Part shown: piece after piece, positions 43,794 through 53,262 of the stretch
Position numbering within the stretch: position 1 is the first letter of the stretch
How the letters are laid out: every line of letters begins with the position of its first letter
NCBI GenBank assembly: GCA_003222135.1
Contig: QHUM01000044.1
Span: 60,416 to 124,415, forward strand
Source: Gemmatimonadota bacterium
GTDB taxonomy: Bacteria; Gemmatimonadota; Gemmatimonadetes; Gemmatimonadales; GWC2-71-9
DNA length: 64,000 nucleotides
Direction: 5' to 3'
Position numbers and translations under genes: made by a program
Notes under the pieces: generated by a model
What the model was told of the DNA's origin: nothing
The model's database searches: none
Seen by the model: only the letters and a program-made list of their open reading frames with translations

Positions 43794-46471
43794 GCCCGCT
43801 CCTTCTCGCGCTCGCGGGCGACCACTTCGGCGGGCGCCCGGGCGACGAAGTTCTGGTTCGTGAGCTTCGTGCCGAGCGCACTGAGCTGTTGGTCGAGTCG
43901 AGTGAGCTCGCCCGAGAGACGGCGGCACTCCTGCTGCACGTCGATCTCGCCTTCGAGCGCGACGAACAGGTCGCTGCCGTCGGCCAGGACCGCATGTGCG
44001 CCCACGTCGGCGCGCGCGCCGTCGAAGGCGAGCTCGGACAGTTGCGCCAGCCGCAGGATCGTGTCGCGCTCTCCCGCCAACGCCCGGCGCGCCCGGTCGC
44101 TCTTCGGGCGCACCGACGCCTGCAGCCGGGCCTTGGGCGGCACCCGGTACTCGGCGCGCAGCATCCGGATCGACGAGATCGTTTCCTGGACCAGCGGAAA
44201 CTGCTGGTCGGCCTCGGGGTCCGCGAGCGGGGCCTGCGGCTCGGGCCACGCCGCCACGACGAGCAGCTCGTCCGGCCGGCGGCCGGGGAGCCTTTGCCAC
44301 AGCTCCTCGGTGATGAACGGCACCACTGGATGCAACAGTCGCAACACCGTATCGAAACAATACGCGAGCACGGCCGCCGACATGGGCGCGGGGGCCTCCC
44401 GCGTATTCTTGTCGCGCAGGGAGACCCCCGCGCCCGTGTCGACTACTAACCGGGGCTTGACCGCCTCGACGTACCAGTCGGCGAGCTCCTTCCAGACAAA
44501 GTCGAAGCAGCGCTTGGCTCCCTCATCCAGCCGGAACTGCTCGAACGACGCGGTGCATTCGCGGGTCGTCGCCTGCGCGCGCGATAGGATCCACCGATCG
44601 GCGAGCGGCAGGGCCTTGACGTCGAGCGCGGTCAGCGGCTGGACCCGCTCCGGCAACTGCGCCAGGATGAACCGGCCGATGTTCCACAGCTTGTTCGCGA
44701 AGTTGCGGCCTGGCGCGAACGTCGTGTCCAAGTCGTTCGGGTCGAGGATCACGTCCGCGCCGAGCGAGCTGCCGGCGATCAGCGTCCAGCGCAGCGCGTC
44801 GGCGCCGTACAGCCGCACCACGTCCAGCGGGTCGATGCCGTTGCCCAGCGACTTGGACATCTTGCGGTGCTGCGTGTCGCGCACGGTGCCGTGCAAGTAC
44901 ACGGTCGCGAACGGCTTCGCGTGCATGAAGTGATAGCCGGACATGAGCATCCGGGCCACCCAGAAGAACAGGATCTCGGGCGCGGTGACCAGGGTGTGGC
45001 CGGGGTAGAAGCGCGCGAGGTCCGGCGTCGCGTCCGGCCAGCCGAACGTCGCGAACGGCCAGAGCCACGACGAGAACCAGGTATCGAGCACGTCCGGATC
45101 CTGTTCCACCGGGCCGCCGCACTTGGGGCACGTGGCCGGGTCGGTCCGGTCGGCCCACTGGTGCTGGCATTTCGTGCAAGTGAACACCGGGATGCGGTGA
45201 CCCCACCACAGCTGGCGGGAGATGTTCCAGTCCCGGATGTGCTCCATCCAGTTCTCGAACGTGGCGCGCCAGCGCTCGGGGATCATCCGGAACGCGCCCC
45301 GGCGATAGTCGGCGAGCACCGGCTCGGCGAGAGGCTGCATCTTCACGAACCACTGGTCGGAGAGCCGCGGCTCGACGATCGTGTCGCAGCGGTAGCAGCG
45401 CCGCAGCGCGTGTCGATGCGGCTCGATCTTCTCGAGCAGGCCCTGATCGCGCAGCATCTCGACGATCTTGTTGCGGGCCTCGAATCGATCGAGCCCCCGG
45501 AGAGCCGGGGGGACCCTTCCCCCTTCCCCTTTCCCCGGCTCTTCCCCCATGGTCCCATCTTCCCGCATGACCAGTGGCATCGCCAACTTGTGCCGCAGGC
45601 CGATGTCGAAGTCGGTCGCATCGTGCGCGGGGGTCACCTTCACGAACCCCGTTCCAAACGTGGGGTCGACGGCCTCGTCCGCGATGATCGGAATCGCAAG
45701 TCCCGCGATCGGGAGCCGGGCCACTTTTCCCACGAAGCCGGCGTGGCGGGCATCCGTGGGGTTGACCGCCACGGCCGTGTCCCCGAGGAGCGTCTCGGGG
45801 CGCGTGGTGGCGACCGTGAGGAAGGGCTTGGGCCCCCCCTCCACGGGGTAGCGGATGTAGTAGAGCTTGCCGTCCGTGTCCTTCGATTCGGCTTCCTCGT
45901 CCGACAGCGCGGTGCGACAGTGCGGGCACCAGTGGATCACGCGGTGGCCGCGATAGATCAGCCCTTCTTCCCACAGCCGCACAAACGCCTCGCGCACCGC
46001 GCGCGAGTACGCCTCGTCCAGCGTGAAGCGCGTGCGGCTCCAGTCGCAGGAGCAGCCGATCACCTTGAGTTGCTCGAGGATGGTGTTCCCGGTCTCCCGG
46101 ACGAACGCCCACACCCGCTCGACGAACTGCTCGCGCCCGAGGTCGAACCGAGTCTTCCCCTCCTTTGCAACCAGCCGCTCGACGACGTTCTGCGTGGCGA
46201 TCCCTGCATGGTCGGTGCCGGGGAGCCACAGCGCCTCGCGGCCGCGCATCCGTTCGAAGCGGATCAACACGTCCTGGATCACGTTGTTGAGGCCCTGGCC
46301 CGTGTGGAGGATGGCCGTGATGTTGGGCGGCGGCATGACGATCACGTACGGCTTGCGCGACGACTCGACGCGCGCGGTGAACACGCCGCGGTCGAGCCAG
46401 CGCCGGTATAACGGCGCCTCGACGTCGTGCGGGTCGTACTGCGGCGGAAGCTCGAACTTGGGCTGCGGCAT
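43736..46471 (-). CDS. valS: Valyl-tRNA synthetase
   Basis: A 911-aa class I synthetase of normal length with editing (CP1) domain, zinc-knuckle-like CTKCQHQWADRTDPATCPKC, KMSKS intact in HRKMSKSLGNG, anticodon domain and C-terminal coiled coil ending LKSLGCS. The HIGH region reads PPPNITAILHTGQGLNN: the last His of the signature is Gln (CAG), where most enzymes have HMGH. The rest looks fully functional, and as an essential gene it should be active. It starts at ATG 46471, five bases after a TATTAT on the minus strand and with no separate leader, so the message is probably leaderless. It heads the 15-kb leftward run. Confidence 0.96.
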   Translation of the reverse strand: MPQPKFELPPQYDPHDVEAPLYRRWLDRGVFTARVESSRKPYVIVMPPPNITAILHTGQGLNNVIQDVLIRFERMRGREALWLPGTDHAGIATQNVVERLVAKEGKTRFDLGREQFVERVWAFVRETGNTILEQLKVIGCSCDWSRTRFTLDEAYSRAVREAFVRLWEEGLIYRGHRVIHWCPHCRTALSDEEAESKDTDGKLYYIRYPVEGGPKPFLTVATTRPETLLGDTAVAVNPTDARHAGFVGKVARLPIAGLAIPIIADEAVDPTFGTGFVKVTPAHDATDFDIGLRHKLAMPLVMREDGTMGEEPGKGEGGRVPPALRGLDRFEARNKIVEMLRDQGLLEKIEPHRHALRRCYRCDTIVEPRLSDQWFVKMQPLAEPVLADYRRGAFRMIPERWRATFENWMEHIRDWNISRQLWWGHRIPVFTCTKCQHQWADRTDPATCPKCGGPVEQDPDVLDTWFSSWLWPFATFGWPDATPDLARFYPGHTLVTAPEILFFWVARMLMSGYHFMHAKPFATVYLHGTVRDTQHRKMSKSLGNGIDPLDVVRLYGADALRWTLIAGSSLGADVILDPNDLDTTFAPGRNFANKLWNIGRFILAQLPERVQPLTALDVKALPLADRWILSRAQATTRECTASFEQFRLDEGAKRCFDFVWKELADWYVEAVKPRLVVDTGAGVSLRDKNTREAPAPMSAAVLAYCFDTVLRLLHPVVPFITEELWQRLPGRRPDELLVVAAWPEPQAPLADPEADQQFPLVQETISSIRMLRAEYRVPPKARLQASVRPKSDRARRALAGERDTILRLAQLSELAFDGARADVGAHAVLADGSDLFVALEGEIDVQQECRRLSGELTRLDQQLSALGTKLTNQNFVARAPAEVVAREREKERAWRDQRQALADKLKSLGCS

Positions 46472-46472
46472 T

Positions 46473-46491
46473 CCTTATAATAAGGTAGAAT
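46473..46491. promoter_or_regulatory. Divergent, apparently leaderless valS / thrS-side promoter
   Basis: The 28 bp between the two start codons hold the palindrome CCTTAT-A-ATAAGG (46473-46485), containing TATAAT, plus TAGAAT at 46486-46491. TAGAAT ends 8 nt before the plus-strand ATG (46500); TATTAT on the minus strand ends 5 nt before the valS ATG. Both distances fit -10 boxes driving leaderless transcripts. No clear -35 boxes are seen. Confidence 0.6.
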
Positions 46492-46499
46492 ATTCCCCC

Positions 46500-46673
46500 A
46501 TGGCCGACGAATCCAACGTCTTGCCGACCAGCCGCATCGTACGCTGGGTCGCGATCGGCGCGCTGCTCGCCTTCGCGCTGGCGCTGTACTTCCGCGACGG
46601 TCGTACGTTGCCGCCGCTCACCGCCCCCGCCGCCGCCTCCGCGACCACGCCGGCCGACCAGCCTGTCAACTGA
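46500..46673 (+). CDS. Small single-pass membrane protein (57 aa)
   Basis: The ATG at 46500 opens a 57-aa frame: a short polar N-terminus (MADESNVLPTSRIVRW), one hydrophobic helix (VAIGALLAFALALYFRDG), and a Pro/Ala/Thr-rich tail (TLPPLTAPAAASATTPADQP). The stop lies 4 bp before thrS. The tail suggests the C-terminus is outside the membrane. Placement as first gene after a -10 box, with no Shine-Dalgarno, suggests it is a real leaderless gene, perhaps also acting as a leader for thrS. No threonine-codon run typical of attenuation is present. No family recognised. Confidence 0.6.
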   Translation: MADESNVLPTSRIVRWVAIGALLAFALALYFRDGRTLPPLTAPAAASATTPADQPVN

Positions 46674-46677
46674 ATCG

Positions 46678-48630
46678 ATGACCGCTCGGGAAATCCGTGT
46701 GACGCTCCCGGACGGGAGCGAGAAACGGCTGCCCGCGGGTGCGACCGGCGCCGATCTCGCCCGCGCGATCGGCCCGGGGCTCGCCAAGGCCGCCGTCGCG
46801 ATCCGCGTGGACGGTCAGGTGTGGGACCTGGCGCGGGCGCTCCCCGACGGCATGAAGGTCGCGGTCCTCACCGACAAGGACCCGCAGGCGTTGGACGTGC
46901 TGCGCCACTCGTCCGCGCACGTGCTCGCCACGGCGGTCCGCCAGCTGTTTCCTCACGCGAAGATCGGATTCGGACCTCCGATCGAGGACGGCTTCTATTA
47001 CGACTTCGCGGTCCCCACGCCGTTCACGCCGGAGGACCTGGAGCGGATCGAGGCGAAGATGCACGAGGTCGTGAAGGCGGACTACCCCTTCGTGCGCGAG
47101 GAAGTGAACCGCGAGGAGGCCAAGCGCCGCTTCACCGACGATCCGCTCAAGCTCGAGCGCATCGACGACTTGGGCCCGAACGAGGTGATCTCGGTCTACA
47201 CCGATGGCCCGTTCGTCGACCTGTGCCGCGGGCCGCACGTGGCGAGCACCGGAAGGGTCAAGCACTTCAAGCTGCTGCACGCCGCGGGCGCCTACTGGCG
47301 CGGCGACGAGCGCCGCCAAATGCTGCAGCGCATCTACGGCACGGCGTGGTTCACCAAGGAGGACCTCGAGGCGTACCTACGGCGGCTGGAAGAAGCGCGC
47401 AAGCGCGACCACCGCGTGCTCGGCAAGCAGCTCGATCTGTTCTCGATCCAGGAAGACGTGGGACCGGGGTTGATCTTCTGGCACCCCAAGGGCGCGATGA
47501 TGCAGTTCCAGCTGCGGCGCTTCATCGAGGACGTGATCCTGGAGCGCGGCTACCAGCTCGTGTACACGCCGCACGTCACGCGCGAGCAGCTGTTTCTCAA
47601 GTCGGGACACCTGCCGCTCTACGCCGAGAACCAGTTCCCGCCCATGGCGGCGGGCGAGGGGGAGGCCGAGGATGTGCGCTATCGGGTGAAGCCGATGAAC
47701 TGCCCGATGCACATTCTCATCTACGCCTCGCAGCAGCGCAGCTACCGCGACCTGCCGATCCGGCTCGCGGAGATCGCCAACGTATACCGCAACGAGCGCT
47801 CCGGGACGCTGCACGGCATGCTGCGCGTGCGCGGGCTCACGATGGACGACGCGCACCTGTTCCTGCGCCCCGATCAGATCGAGGACGAGATCTTCCAGCT
47901 GCTCGACATCGTGGAGCTCGTGCTCGGCAAGACGTTCGGGCTCAGCTACCGCCTCGACCTGGCGACGCGCCCGGCGAAGAAGCTCGGCTCCGATGCGACG
48001 TGGGATCAGGCGGAGCGAGCGCTCGAAGAGGCGCTCAAGCGACGCGGCCTCACCTATCGCACCGACCAGGGCGGCGGCGCGTTCTACGGGCCCAAAATCG
48101 ACGTGAAGTTCAACGACGCGATCGGTCGCGAGTGGCAGGGGGCGACGATCCAGCTCGACTTCGCGCTGCCGGAGCGGTTTCAGCTCGAGTACGCGGGCGA
48201 GGACAACAAACCGCATCGCCCGGTGATGATCCACCGCGCCATCTACGGCACGCTGGAGCGGTTCTGCGGCTTCCTGATCGAGCATTTCGCGGGCGCGTTC
48301 CCGTTGTGGCTCTCCCCCGAGCAGGTGCGCGTGCTGCCGATCGCGGACACGCAGCTTGCCGCGGCACGCGCCGTGCAGCGACGGCTCGCGGCCGCGGGGC
48401 TCCGCGCGGTGGTGGACGAGCGCAACGAGACGCTGAACTACAAGATCCGCGATGGGGAGACGCACAAGGTCCCGTACATGGCCGTGGTGGGGCAGCGCGA
48501 GGCCGACGCCGGGACTGTCGCCGTGCGCTTGCGGGGGGAGGGGAAGAAGCAGGTAGTGCTGTCGGTGGACGCATTCGTCGCGAAGCTCCAGGAGGAGGTT
48601 CGCACGAGGGCTTTGACCCCGTTAGTTTGA
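46678..48630 (+). CDS. thrS: Threonyl-tRNA synthetase
   Basis: A 650-aa class II synthetase with all four domains. The N-terminal TGS domain (REIRVTLPDGSEKRLPAGAT) is followed by the editing domain with HSSAHVLATAV and the second-site metal motif DLCRGPHVAST. The catalytic core contains zinc ligands in MNCPMHILIY (Cys), GTLHGMLRVRG (His) and MIHRAIYGTLERF (His), motif 2 in NVYRNERSG, and a C-terminal anticodon-binding domain (RVLPIADTQLAAA and GLRAVVDERNETLNYKIRDG). It charges and proofreads tRNA-Thr. The usual infC-rpmI-rplT partners are absent; a thiolase gene follows after 11 bp. Confidence 0.97.
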   Translation: MTAREIRVTLPDGSEKRLPAGATGADLARAIGPGLAKAAVAIRVDGQVWDLARALPDGMKVAVLTDKDPQALDVLRHSSAHVLATAVRQLFPHAKIGFGPPIEDGFYYDFAVPTPFTPEDLERIEAKMHEVVKADYPFVREEVNREEAKRRFTDDPLKLERIDDLGPNEVISVYTDGPFVDLCRGPHVASTGRVKHFKLLHAAGAYWRGDERRQMLQRIYGTAWFTKEDLEAYLRRLEEARKRDHRVLGKQLDLFSIQEDVGPGLIFWHPKGAMMQFQLRRFIEDVILERGYQLVYTPHVTREQLFLKSGHLPLYAENQFPPMAAGEGEAEDVRYRVKPMNCPMHILIYASQQRSYRDLPIRLAEIANVYRNERSGTLHGMLRVRGLTMDDAHLFLRPDQIEDEIFQLLDIVELVLGKTFGLSYRLDLATRPAKKLGSDATWDQAERALEEALKRRGLTYRTDQGGGAFYGPKIDVKFNDAIGREWQGATIQLDFALPERFQLEYAGEDNKPHRPVMIHRAIYGTLERFCGFLIEHFAGAFPLWLSPEQVRVLPIADTQLAAARAVQRRLAAAGLRAVVDERNETLNYKIRDGETHKVPYMAVVGQREADAGTVAVRLRGEGKKQVVLSVDAFVAKLQEEVRTRALTPLV

Positions 48631-48641
48631 ACGTGGAACCG

Positions 48642-49832
48642 ATGCCAAACGAGCAAACCACCCCCGTCATTGTCGCCGCCTGCCGAACCCCGATCGGCAA
48701 GTACCTGGGCGGGCTGTCCCCGCTGCCCGCGCCGCGGCTCGGCGCCCTCGTGATCCGCGAGGCGGTGCGCCGAGCCGGGATCGATCCCGCCGCCGTGGAA
48801 GAAGTGATCATGGGAAACGTGCTGCAGGGAGGGGTGGGCCAGGCGCCGGCGCGCCAGGCGGCGATCCACGCGGGCCTGCCCGGCACCATTCCGGCGCTCA
48901 CCGTCAACAAAGTCTGCGGCTCGGGGCTCAAGGCCGTGATGCTCGCAGCCCAGGCGATCAAAGCCGGCGACGAGCAGTGCATCGTGGCGGGTGGCATGGA
49001 GTCGATGTCGAACGCGCCGCACTACGTCGTCGGGATGCGCGCCGGCATCAAGGCAGGGAACAGCCAGCTCGTCGACGGTATGATCCACGACGGCTTGTGG
49101 GACTCGTTCTCGAACACACATATGGGGAACCTCGCGGAGTACAGCGCGAGGAAGGCGGGCGTGTCCCGCCAGGACCAGGACGCGTTCGCACTCGCCAGCC
49201 ATCAGAAGGCCGTGGCCGCGATGACGGCCTGCCGTTTCAAAGCCGAGACGGTGGCGGTCGAGATCCCCGGGAAGAACGGCCCCAGCGTGATCGAGAAGGA
49301 CGAGGGCCCGCGCGCCGATACGTCGCTCGCAGCGCTCGCCGCGCTGAAGCCATCGTTCGAGAAGGACGGGACCGTGACGCCCGGGAACGCACCGGGACTG
49401 AACGACGGCGCCAGCGCGCTCGTCGTGACGTCGCTCGCGTTTGCGAAGGCGCACGGGCTCGCGGCCCTGGCGCGCATCACCGCGTACGCCACCGGCGGGG
49501 GCGAGCCCAAGGATCTTTTCTTCGCGCCGATCGTCGCGGTCCGGAGCCTGATGGCGAAGGCGAAGACGCAGATCTCGGATTACGACCTGATCGAGGCGAA
49601 CGAGGCGTTCGCGGTGCAGGCGCTCGCCGATGGGCGGGCGCTCGGCTGGGACTGGGACCGGGTGAACGTCAACGGTGGCGCGATCGCCCTCGGCCACCCG
49701 ATCGGCGCGTCGGGTGCGCGAGTGCTCACGACGCTGCTGTACGCCCTCAAGAACCGCCACCGGACGACCGGGCTGGCTACTCTGTGCCTGGGTGGCGGCA
49801 ACGCCGTGGCCCTCAGCGTGGAGATGCTCTGA
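48642..49832 (+). CDS. Acetyl-CoA C-acetyltransferase (thiolase)
   Basis: A 396-aa thiolase. The acylated Cys is in [16 protein letters not shown], the catalytic His in [18 protein letters not shown], and the C-terminal base in [12 protein letters not shown] (usual form CIGGGQG). [14 protein letters not shown] and NDGASALVV are also standard. It makes or cleaves acetoacetyl-CoA or 3-ketoacyl-CoA. With the 3-hydroxyacyl-CoA and acyl-CoA dehydrogenases 1.5-4 kb downstream it forms most of a beta-oxidation set; no enoyl-CoA hydratase is in the run. The start at MPNEQTT is 11 bp after thrS; the stop overlaps bioY (TGATG). Confidence 0.95.
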   Translation: MPNEQTTPVIVAACRTPIGKYLGGLSPLPAPRLGALVIREAVRRAGIDPAAVEEVIMGNVLQGGVGQAPARQAAIHAGLPGTIPALTVNKVCGSGLKAVMLAAQAIKAGDEQCIVAGGMESMSNAPHYVVGMRAGIKAGNSQLVDGMIHDGLWDSFSNTHMGNLAEYSARKAGVSRQDQDAFALASHQKAVAAMTACRFKAETVAVEIPGKNGPSVIEKDEGPRADTSLAALAALKPSFEKDGTVTPGNAPGLNDGASALVVTSLAFAKAHGLAALARITAYATGGGEPKDLFFAPIVAVRSLMAKAKTQISDYDLIEANEAFAVQALADGRALGWDWDRVNVNGGAIALGHPIGASGARVLTTLLYALKNRHRTTGLATLCLGGGNAVALSVEML

Positions 49833-50404
49833 TGCCGCCGCTCTCATCCCCAGCAGCCGTCCCCGCCCCTCACCCGCTCGCGTGGCGTCGCGCCGTGGCG
49901 ATCATCCTCGGTGCCGCCCTCGTGGCGGTCGCGGCGCAGGTCTCGATCCCGCTCCCCGGCACGCCGGTGCCGCTCACGCTCCAGCCGCTCGCCGTGTTGC
50001 TCGTCGGCGCCCTGCTCGGGCCGGCGCGGGGCGCGGCGAGCCTGATCCTGTACCTCGGGCTCGGCGCGCTCGGCCTGCCAGTGTTCACGCCGTACGGCCT
50101 TCCCGGGCTCGCCCGCCTGCTCGGACCGACCGGCGGCTACCTGCTTGCCTACCCCGTCGCGGCGTTCGCCGTCGGGAGGCTCGCCGGAGACGGGAAGCGG
50201 TGGGGGCGCTTGGCGCTCGGGCTCGTGGCTGGGCTCGCGCTCATCCACCTGGGCGGCCTGGCGCAGCTGCTGATTCTGACGGGGAGCGCCGCGAGCGCCG
50301 TGCGACTCGGAACCGTCCCGTTCCTCCTCGGCGACCTGCTGAAGCTGTGTATCGCGATCCTGATCCTGCGACCCACCGTGAGTCCCCTCCGCGCGCGCCT
50401 ATGA
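49832..50404 (+). CDS. bioY: BioY biotin transporter (ECF substrate-binding subunit)
   Basis: A 190-aa integral membrane protein with about six helices. It shows [20 protein letters not shown], the classic BioY pocket motif, then [25 protein letters not shown] and [20 protein letters not shown]. BioY binds biotin as the S component of an ECF transporter, and some work alone. No ECF ATPase or EcfT gene is nearby. Biotin is needed for carboxylases such as propionyl-CoA carboxylase, upstream of the epimerase at the start of this window. The ATG overlaps the thiolase stop by one base. Confidence 0.94.
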   Translation: MPPLSSPAAVPAPHPLAWRRAVAIILGAALVAVAAQVSIPLPGTPVPLTLQPLAVLLVGALLGPARGAASLILYLGLGALGLPVFTPYGLPGLARLLGPTGGYLLAYPVAAFAVGRLAGDGKRWGRLALGLVAGLALIHLGGLAQLLILTGSAASAVRLGTVPFLLGDLLKLCIAILILRPTVSPLRARL

Positions 50405-51264
50405 CGGCGCGCGTTTCGTTTGCGGACCGGGCGAAACGGACTGGCGCCGCGGTCGCATGGATCGCGGCGTTCAGTTTGGTGGGTGGCGCTTCCGGCTGGG
50501 CGCTGTCCTTCGTCGGGCCCGAGCCGCAGCCCGCGTGGTCGTTGGCGTGGACCTCATTCTCCGGGGCGGTCGGCTTCGCGCTCGCGACCTGGCTCGTCGG
50601 TCGCGTGCTCGACCGTCGCTCGTGGGCGTACCTGGGCTGGCGGCCACGGACGGGCGTCCCGACCGGCCTGCTCGGCGGCGTCGTGCTCGGCGTGGTGATG
50701 GCGGCAGGAGCGGCCGGGCTCGCGGTGCTGGTCGGCGGCGCAACGGTCACGAACACGGGGGATTGGGCGGGCTGGGGGACGGCCGCCGTTCCGCTCGGCG
50801 TGGGGTTCCTGCTCGCCGCGCTCACCGAAGAGTTGGCGTTCCGGGGTTACCCGCTGCGCCGCCTGGCCGACGCGGTTGGTGCGGGGCCCGCCACGACACT
50901 GGGCGCGATCGGCTTCGGGCTCGCGCATCTCGGCAATCCGAGCGCCACGACGTTTTCTACCGTGAACGTCGCGCTGGCGGGCGTGTGGCTGGCGTGCGCC
51001 TTCTTTTCACCCGGCGGTATGCCGCTCGCGTGGGGAGCGCACTTCGGATGGAATGCGACGCTCGCCCTCGGGTTCGAAGCGCCGGTGAGTGGGTACGTCT
51101 TCCCGTCGCCGGCGATCGCGTACCATGCCGGCGCGCACCGCTGGATCGACGGGGGCGCGTTCGGGCCGGAGGGAGGAATCGTGACCACCCTCGTGATGCT
51201 CGCCGGAACAGCGGCGCTCGTCGTCTGGAGCCGGGCTTCCCGGAAGGCGGAGCCGGCGGCATGA
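50401..51264 (+). CDS. CPBP-family intramembrane metalloprotease
   Basis: A 287-aa membrane protein of the CAAX-protease/bacteriocin-processing (CPBP, ABI) family. Motif 1 is [15 protein letters not shown] (EExxxR-like), motif 2 [10 protein letters not shown] (FxxxH), and motif 3 [13 protein letters not shown] (HxxxN/B), embedded in six to eight helices. These residues form the glutamate- and histidine-based catalytic centre in the membrane. Substrates of bacterial members are mostly unknown. The start overlaps the bioY stop (ATGA) and the stop overlaps the next gene (ATGA). No peptide substrate gene is evident nearby. Confidence 0.9.
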   Translation: MTARVSFADRAKRTGAAVAWIAAFSLVGGASGWALSFVGPEPQPAWSLAWTSFSGAVGFALATWLVGRVLDRRSWAYLGWRPRTGVPTGLLGGVVLGVVMAAGAAGLAVLVGGATVTNTGDWAGWGTAAVPLGVGFLLAALTEELAFRGYPLRRLADAVGAGPATTLGAIGFGLAHLGNPSATTFSTVNVALAGVWLACAFFSPGGMPLAWGAHFGWNATLALGFEAPVSGYVFPSPAIAYHAGAHRWIDGGAFGPEGGIVTTLVMLAGTAALVVWSRASRKAEPAA

Positions 51265-52109
51265 GCCGGGTCGCGGTGGTCGGCGCCGGGACGATGGGCA
51301 ACGGCATCGCCCATGTGTTCGCGCAGCACGGGTGGGACACCGCCCTGATCGACGTCGCGCCGGGATTGCTCGAGCGGGTGCTCGCCGTTATCCGGGCGAA
51401 CCTCGAGCGTCAGGTGAAGAAGGGGACGGTCAGCGCGGAGCAACGCGACGCCGCGCTGGCCCGGATCCGGACGTCGCCCAGTCTCGACGCGGTGCAGGAG
51501 GTCGAGCTCGTGGTCGAAGCGGCGACCGAGCAGCCGGAGACCAAGTTCAAGATCTTCCGGGAGGTCGACCGCCTGGCACCGCCGACGGCGATCCTCGCGA
51601 GCAATACCTCTTCCATCTCGATCACGGCGATCGCGGCGCAGACCAAGCGCCCGCGCCAGGTGATCGGGATGCACTTCATGAACCCGGTGCCCGTGATGCA
51701 GCTGGTCGAGGTGGTCCGGGGCATGGAGACGACGGATGAGACGGCGGTGCAAGTGGTGGAGGTCGTGAAAGCCCTGGGCAAGACACCGGTCGTGGTGAAC
51801 GACGCGCCCGGGTTCGTCTCGAACCGCGTGCTCATGCCGATGATCAATGAAGCGATCTGCTGCGTCATGGAGGGGGTCGCGACGCCTGAGGCGGTGGACA
51901 CCGTGATGAGGCTCGGCATGAATCACCCGCTCGGCCCCCTGGCCCTCGCCGATCTGATCGGTCTCGACGTGTGCCTCGCGATACTCGAAGTGCTGCAGCG
52001 CGATTTCGGGGACGACAAGTACCGGCCGGCGCCGCTGCTGCGGAAGATGGTCGCGGCGGGGCGCCTGGGCCGCAAGACCGGTCGGGGCTTCTATGTCTAT
52101 CGCGATTGA
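51261..52109 (+). CDS. 3-hydroxybutyryl-CoA / 3-hydroxyacyl-CoA dehydrogenase
   Basis: A 282-aa NAD-dependent dehydrogenase of standard length. [19 protein letters not shown] is the NAD Rossmann motif, [15 protein letters not shown] contains the Ser of the active site, [18 protein letters not shown] the catalytic His, and [20 protein letters not shown] the conserved Asn. [16 protein letters not shown] and GRGFYVYRD close the protein. It oxidises 3-hydroxyacyl-CoA to 3-ketoacyl-CoA. The start is coupled to the protease gene (ATGA), and it overlaps the acyl-CoA dehydrogenase by 17 bp, forming a beta-oxidation unit. Confidence 0.94.
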   Translation: MSRVAVVGAGTMGNGIAHVFAQHGWDTALIDVAPGLLERVLAVIRANLERQVKKGTVSAEQRDAALARIRTSPSLDAVQEVELVVEAATEQPETKFKIFREVDRLAPPTAILASNTSSISITAIAAQTKRPRQVIGMHFMNPVPVMQLVEVVRGMETTDETAVQVVEVVKALGKTPVVVNDAPGFVSNRVLMPMINEAICCVMEGVATPEAVDTVMRLGMNHPLGPLALADLIGLDVCLAILEVLQRDFGDDKYRPAPLLRKMVAAGRLGRKTGRGFYVYRD

Positions 52110-53262
52110 GGCCGCCGGCCTCTCCGAGACGCAACGCCAGATCGTCGATCTGGCGCGCGAGTTCGCGCGCACCCGGATCGAGCCGCACGCGGCGGAGTGG
52201 GACCGGACCGCGCACTTCGCACGCGACGTGCTCGACGAGCTCGGCAAGCTCGGCTTCCTCGGGATGTCCACGCCCGAGCAGTACGACGGGATGGGGCTCG
52301 ACACGCTCACCTACCTGCTCGCGATCGAGGAGCTGGCGGCGGCCGACGCGAGCGTCGCCGTCTCGGTAGCGATCCACAACGCCATCCCCGCCACGATGCT
52401 GCTGCGCCACGGCAACACCCGGCAGAAGGAGCGCTGGCTCAAGCCGATGGCCCGCGGCGAGCTGCTCGCCGGCTTTGCGCTCTCCGAGCCCGAATCGGGC
52501 TCGGACGCGGCGTCGCTCTCGGCGCGGGCAGTGCGGGCCGGGGACGAGTGGGTGCTCTCGGGCACCAAGGCGTGGGCCACCAACGGCGGCACCGCGGACG
52601 TGATGATGGTGATGGTGCGCACCGACCGGCCCGAGGCGCGGCGTGGAGCGAAGGGGATCTCCACGTTCATTGTGCCGACCGATGCCGCGGGTTATCGTCC
52701 GGGGAAGCCCGAGGACAAGATGGGCCTGCGCGCTTCGAACACCGCCGCCATCGCGCTCGAGGACGTCCGGATCCCCGCGGACCAGCTGCTGGGTGAGGAG
52801 GGGCAGGGGTTCGTGTACGCGATGGAAGGGCTGGACGTGGGCCGGCTGGGGATCGCGATCCAGGCGGTGGGGATCGCGCGGCGGGCGCTGGAGCACTCGC
52901 TGGCATACTGCGCCGAGCGCAAGCAGTTCGGGCAGGCGTTACGGGAGTTCGAGGGCGTGCAGTTCAAGCTGGCCGACATGGCCACGCGGGTCGAGGCGGC
53001 CCGCGCCTTGACGCACGCGGCGGCGGCGCGGCGTGACCGCGGCGAGGCGATCACCACGCAGGCGAGCATGGCCAAGCTGTTCGCCTCGGAGACCGCGATG
53101 TGGGTCACGACCCAGGCAGTGCAGCTGTTCGGGGGGTACGGGTACATGCGCGACTTCCCGGTCGAGAAACTGTTTCGCGATGCGAAGGTGACCGAGATCT
53201 ATGAAGGCACCAGCGAAATCCAGCGGATCGTCATCGCCCGCGGCCTCTATCCTGGAGGCTAG
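52093..53262 (+). CDS. Acyl-CoA dehydrogenase
   Basis: A 389-aa FAD enzyme of the short/branched-chain type. It has [15 protein letters not shown] (FAD-binding and substrate signature 1), [18 protein letters not shown], the FAD adenine-site region [19 protein letters not shown], and signature 2 [23 protein letters not shown]. The catalytic Glu lies in [20 protein letters not shown]. It introduces the alpha-beta double bond and passes electrons to ETF. Neighbouring leucine-type dehydrogenase suggests isovaleryl- or branched-chain acyl-CoA, but butyryl-CoA is equally possible. Confidence 0.94.
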   Translation: MSIAIEAAGLSETQRQIVDLAREFARTRIEPHAAEWDRTAHFARDVLDELGKLGFLGMSTPEQYDGMGLDTLTYLLAIEELAAADASVAVSVAIHNAIPATMLLRHGNTRQKERWLKPMARGELLAGFALSEPESGSDAASLSARAVRAGDEWVLSGTKAWATNGGTADVMMVMVRTDRPEARRGAKGISTFIVPTDAAGYRPGKPEDKMGLRASNTAAIALEDVRIPADQLLGEEGQGFVYAMEGLDVGRLGIAIQAVGIARRALEHSLAYCAERKQFGQALREFEGVQFKLADMATRVEAARALTHAAAARRDRGEAITTQASMAKLFASETAMWVTTQAVQLFGGYGYMRDFPVEKLFRDAKVTEIYEGTSEIQRIVIARGLYPGG

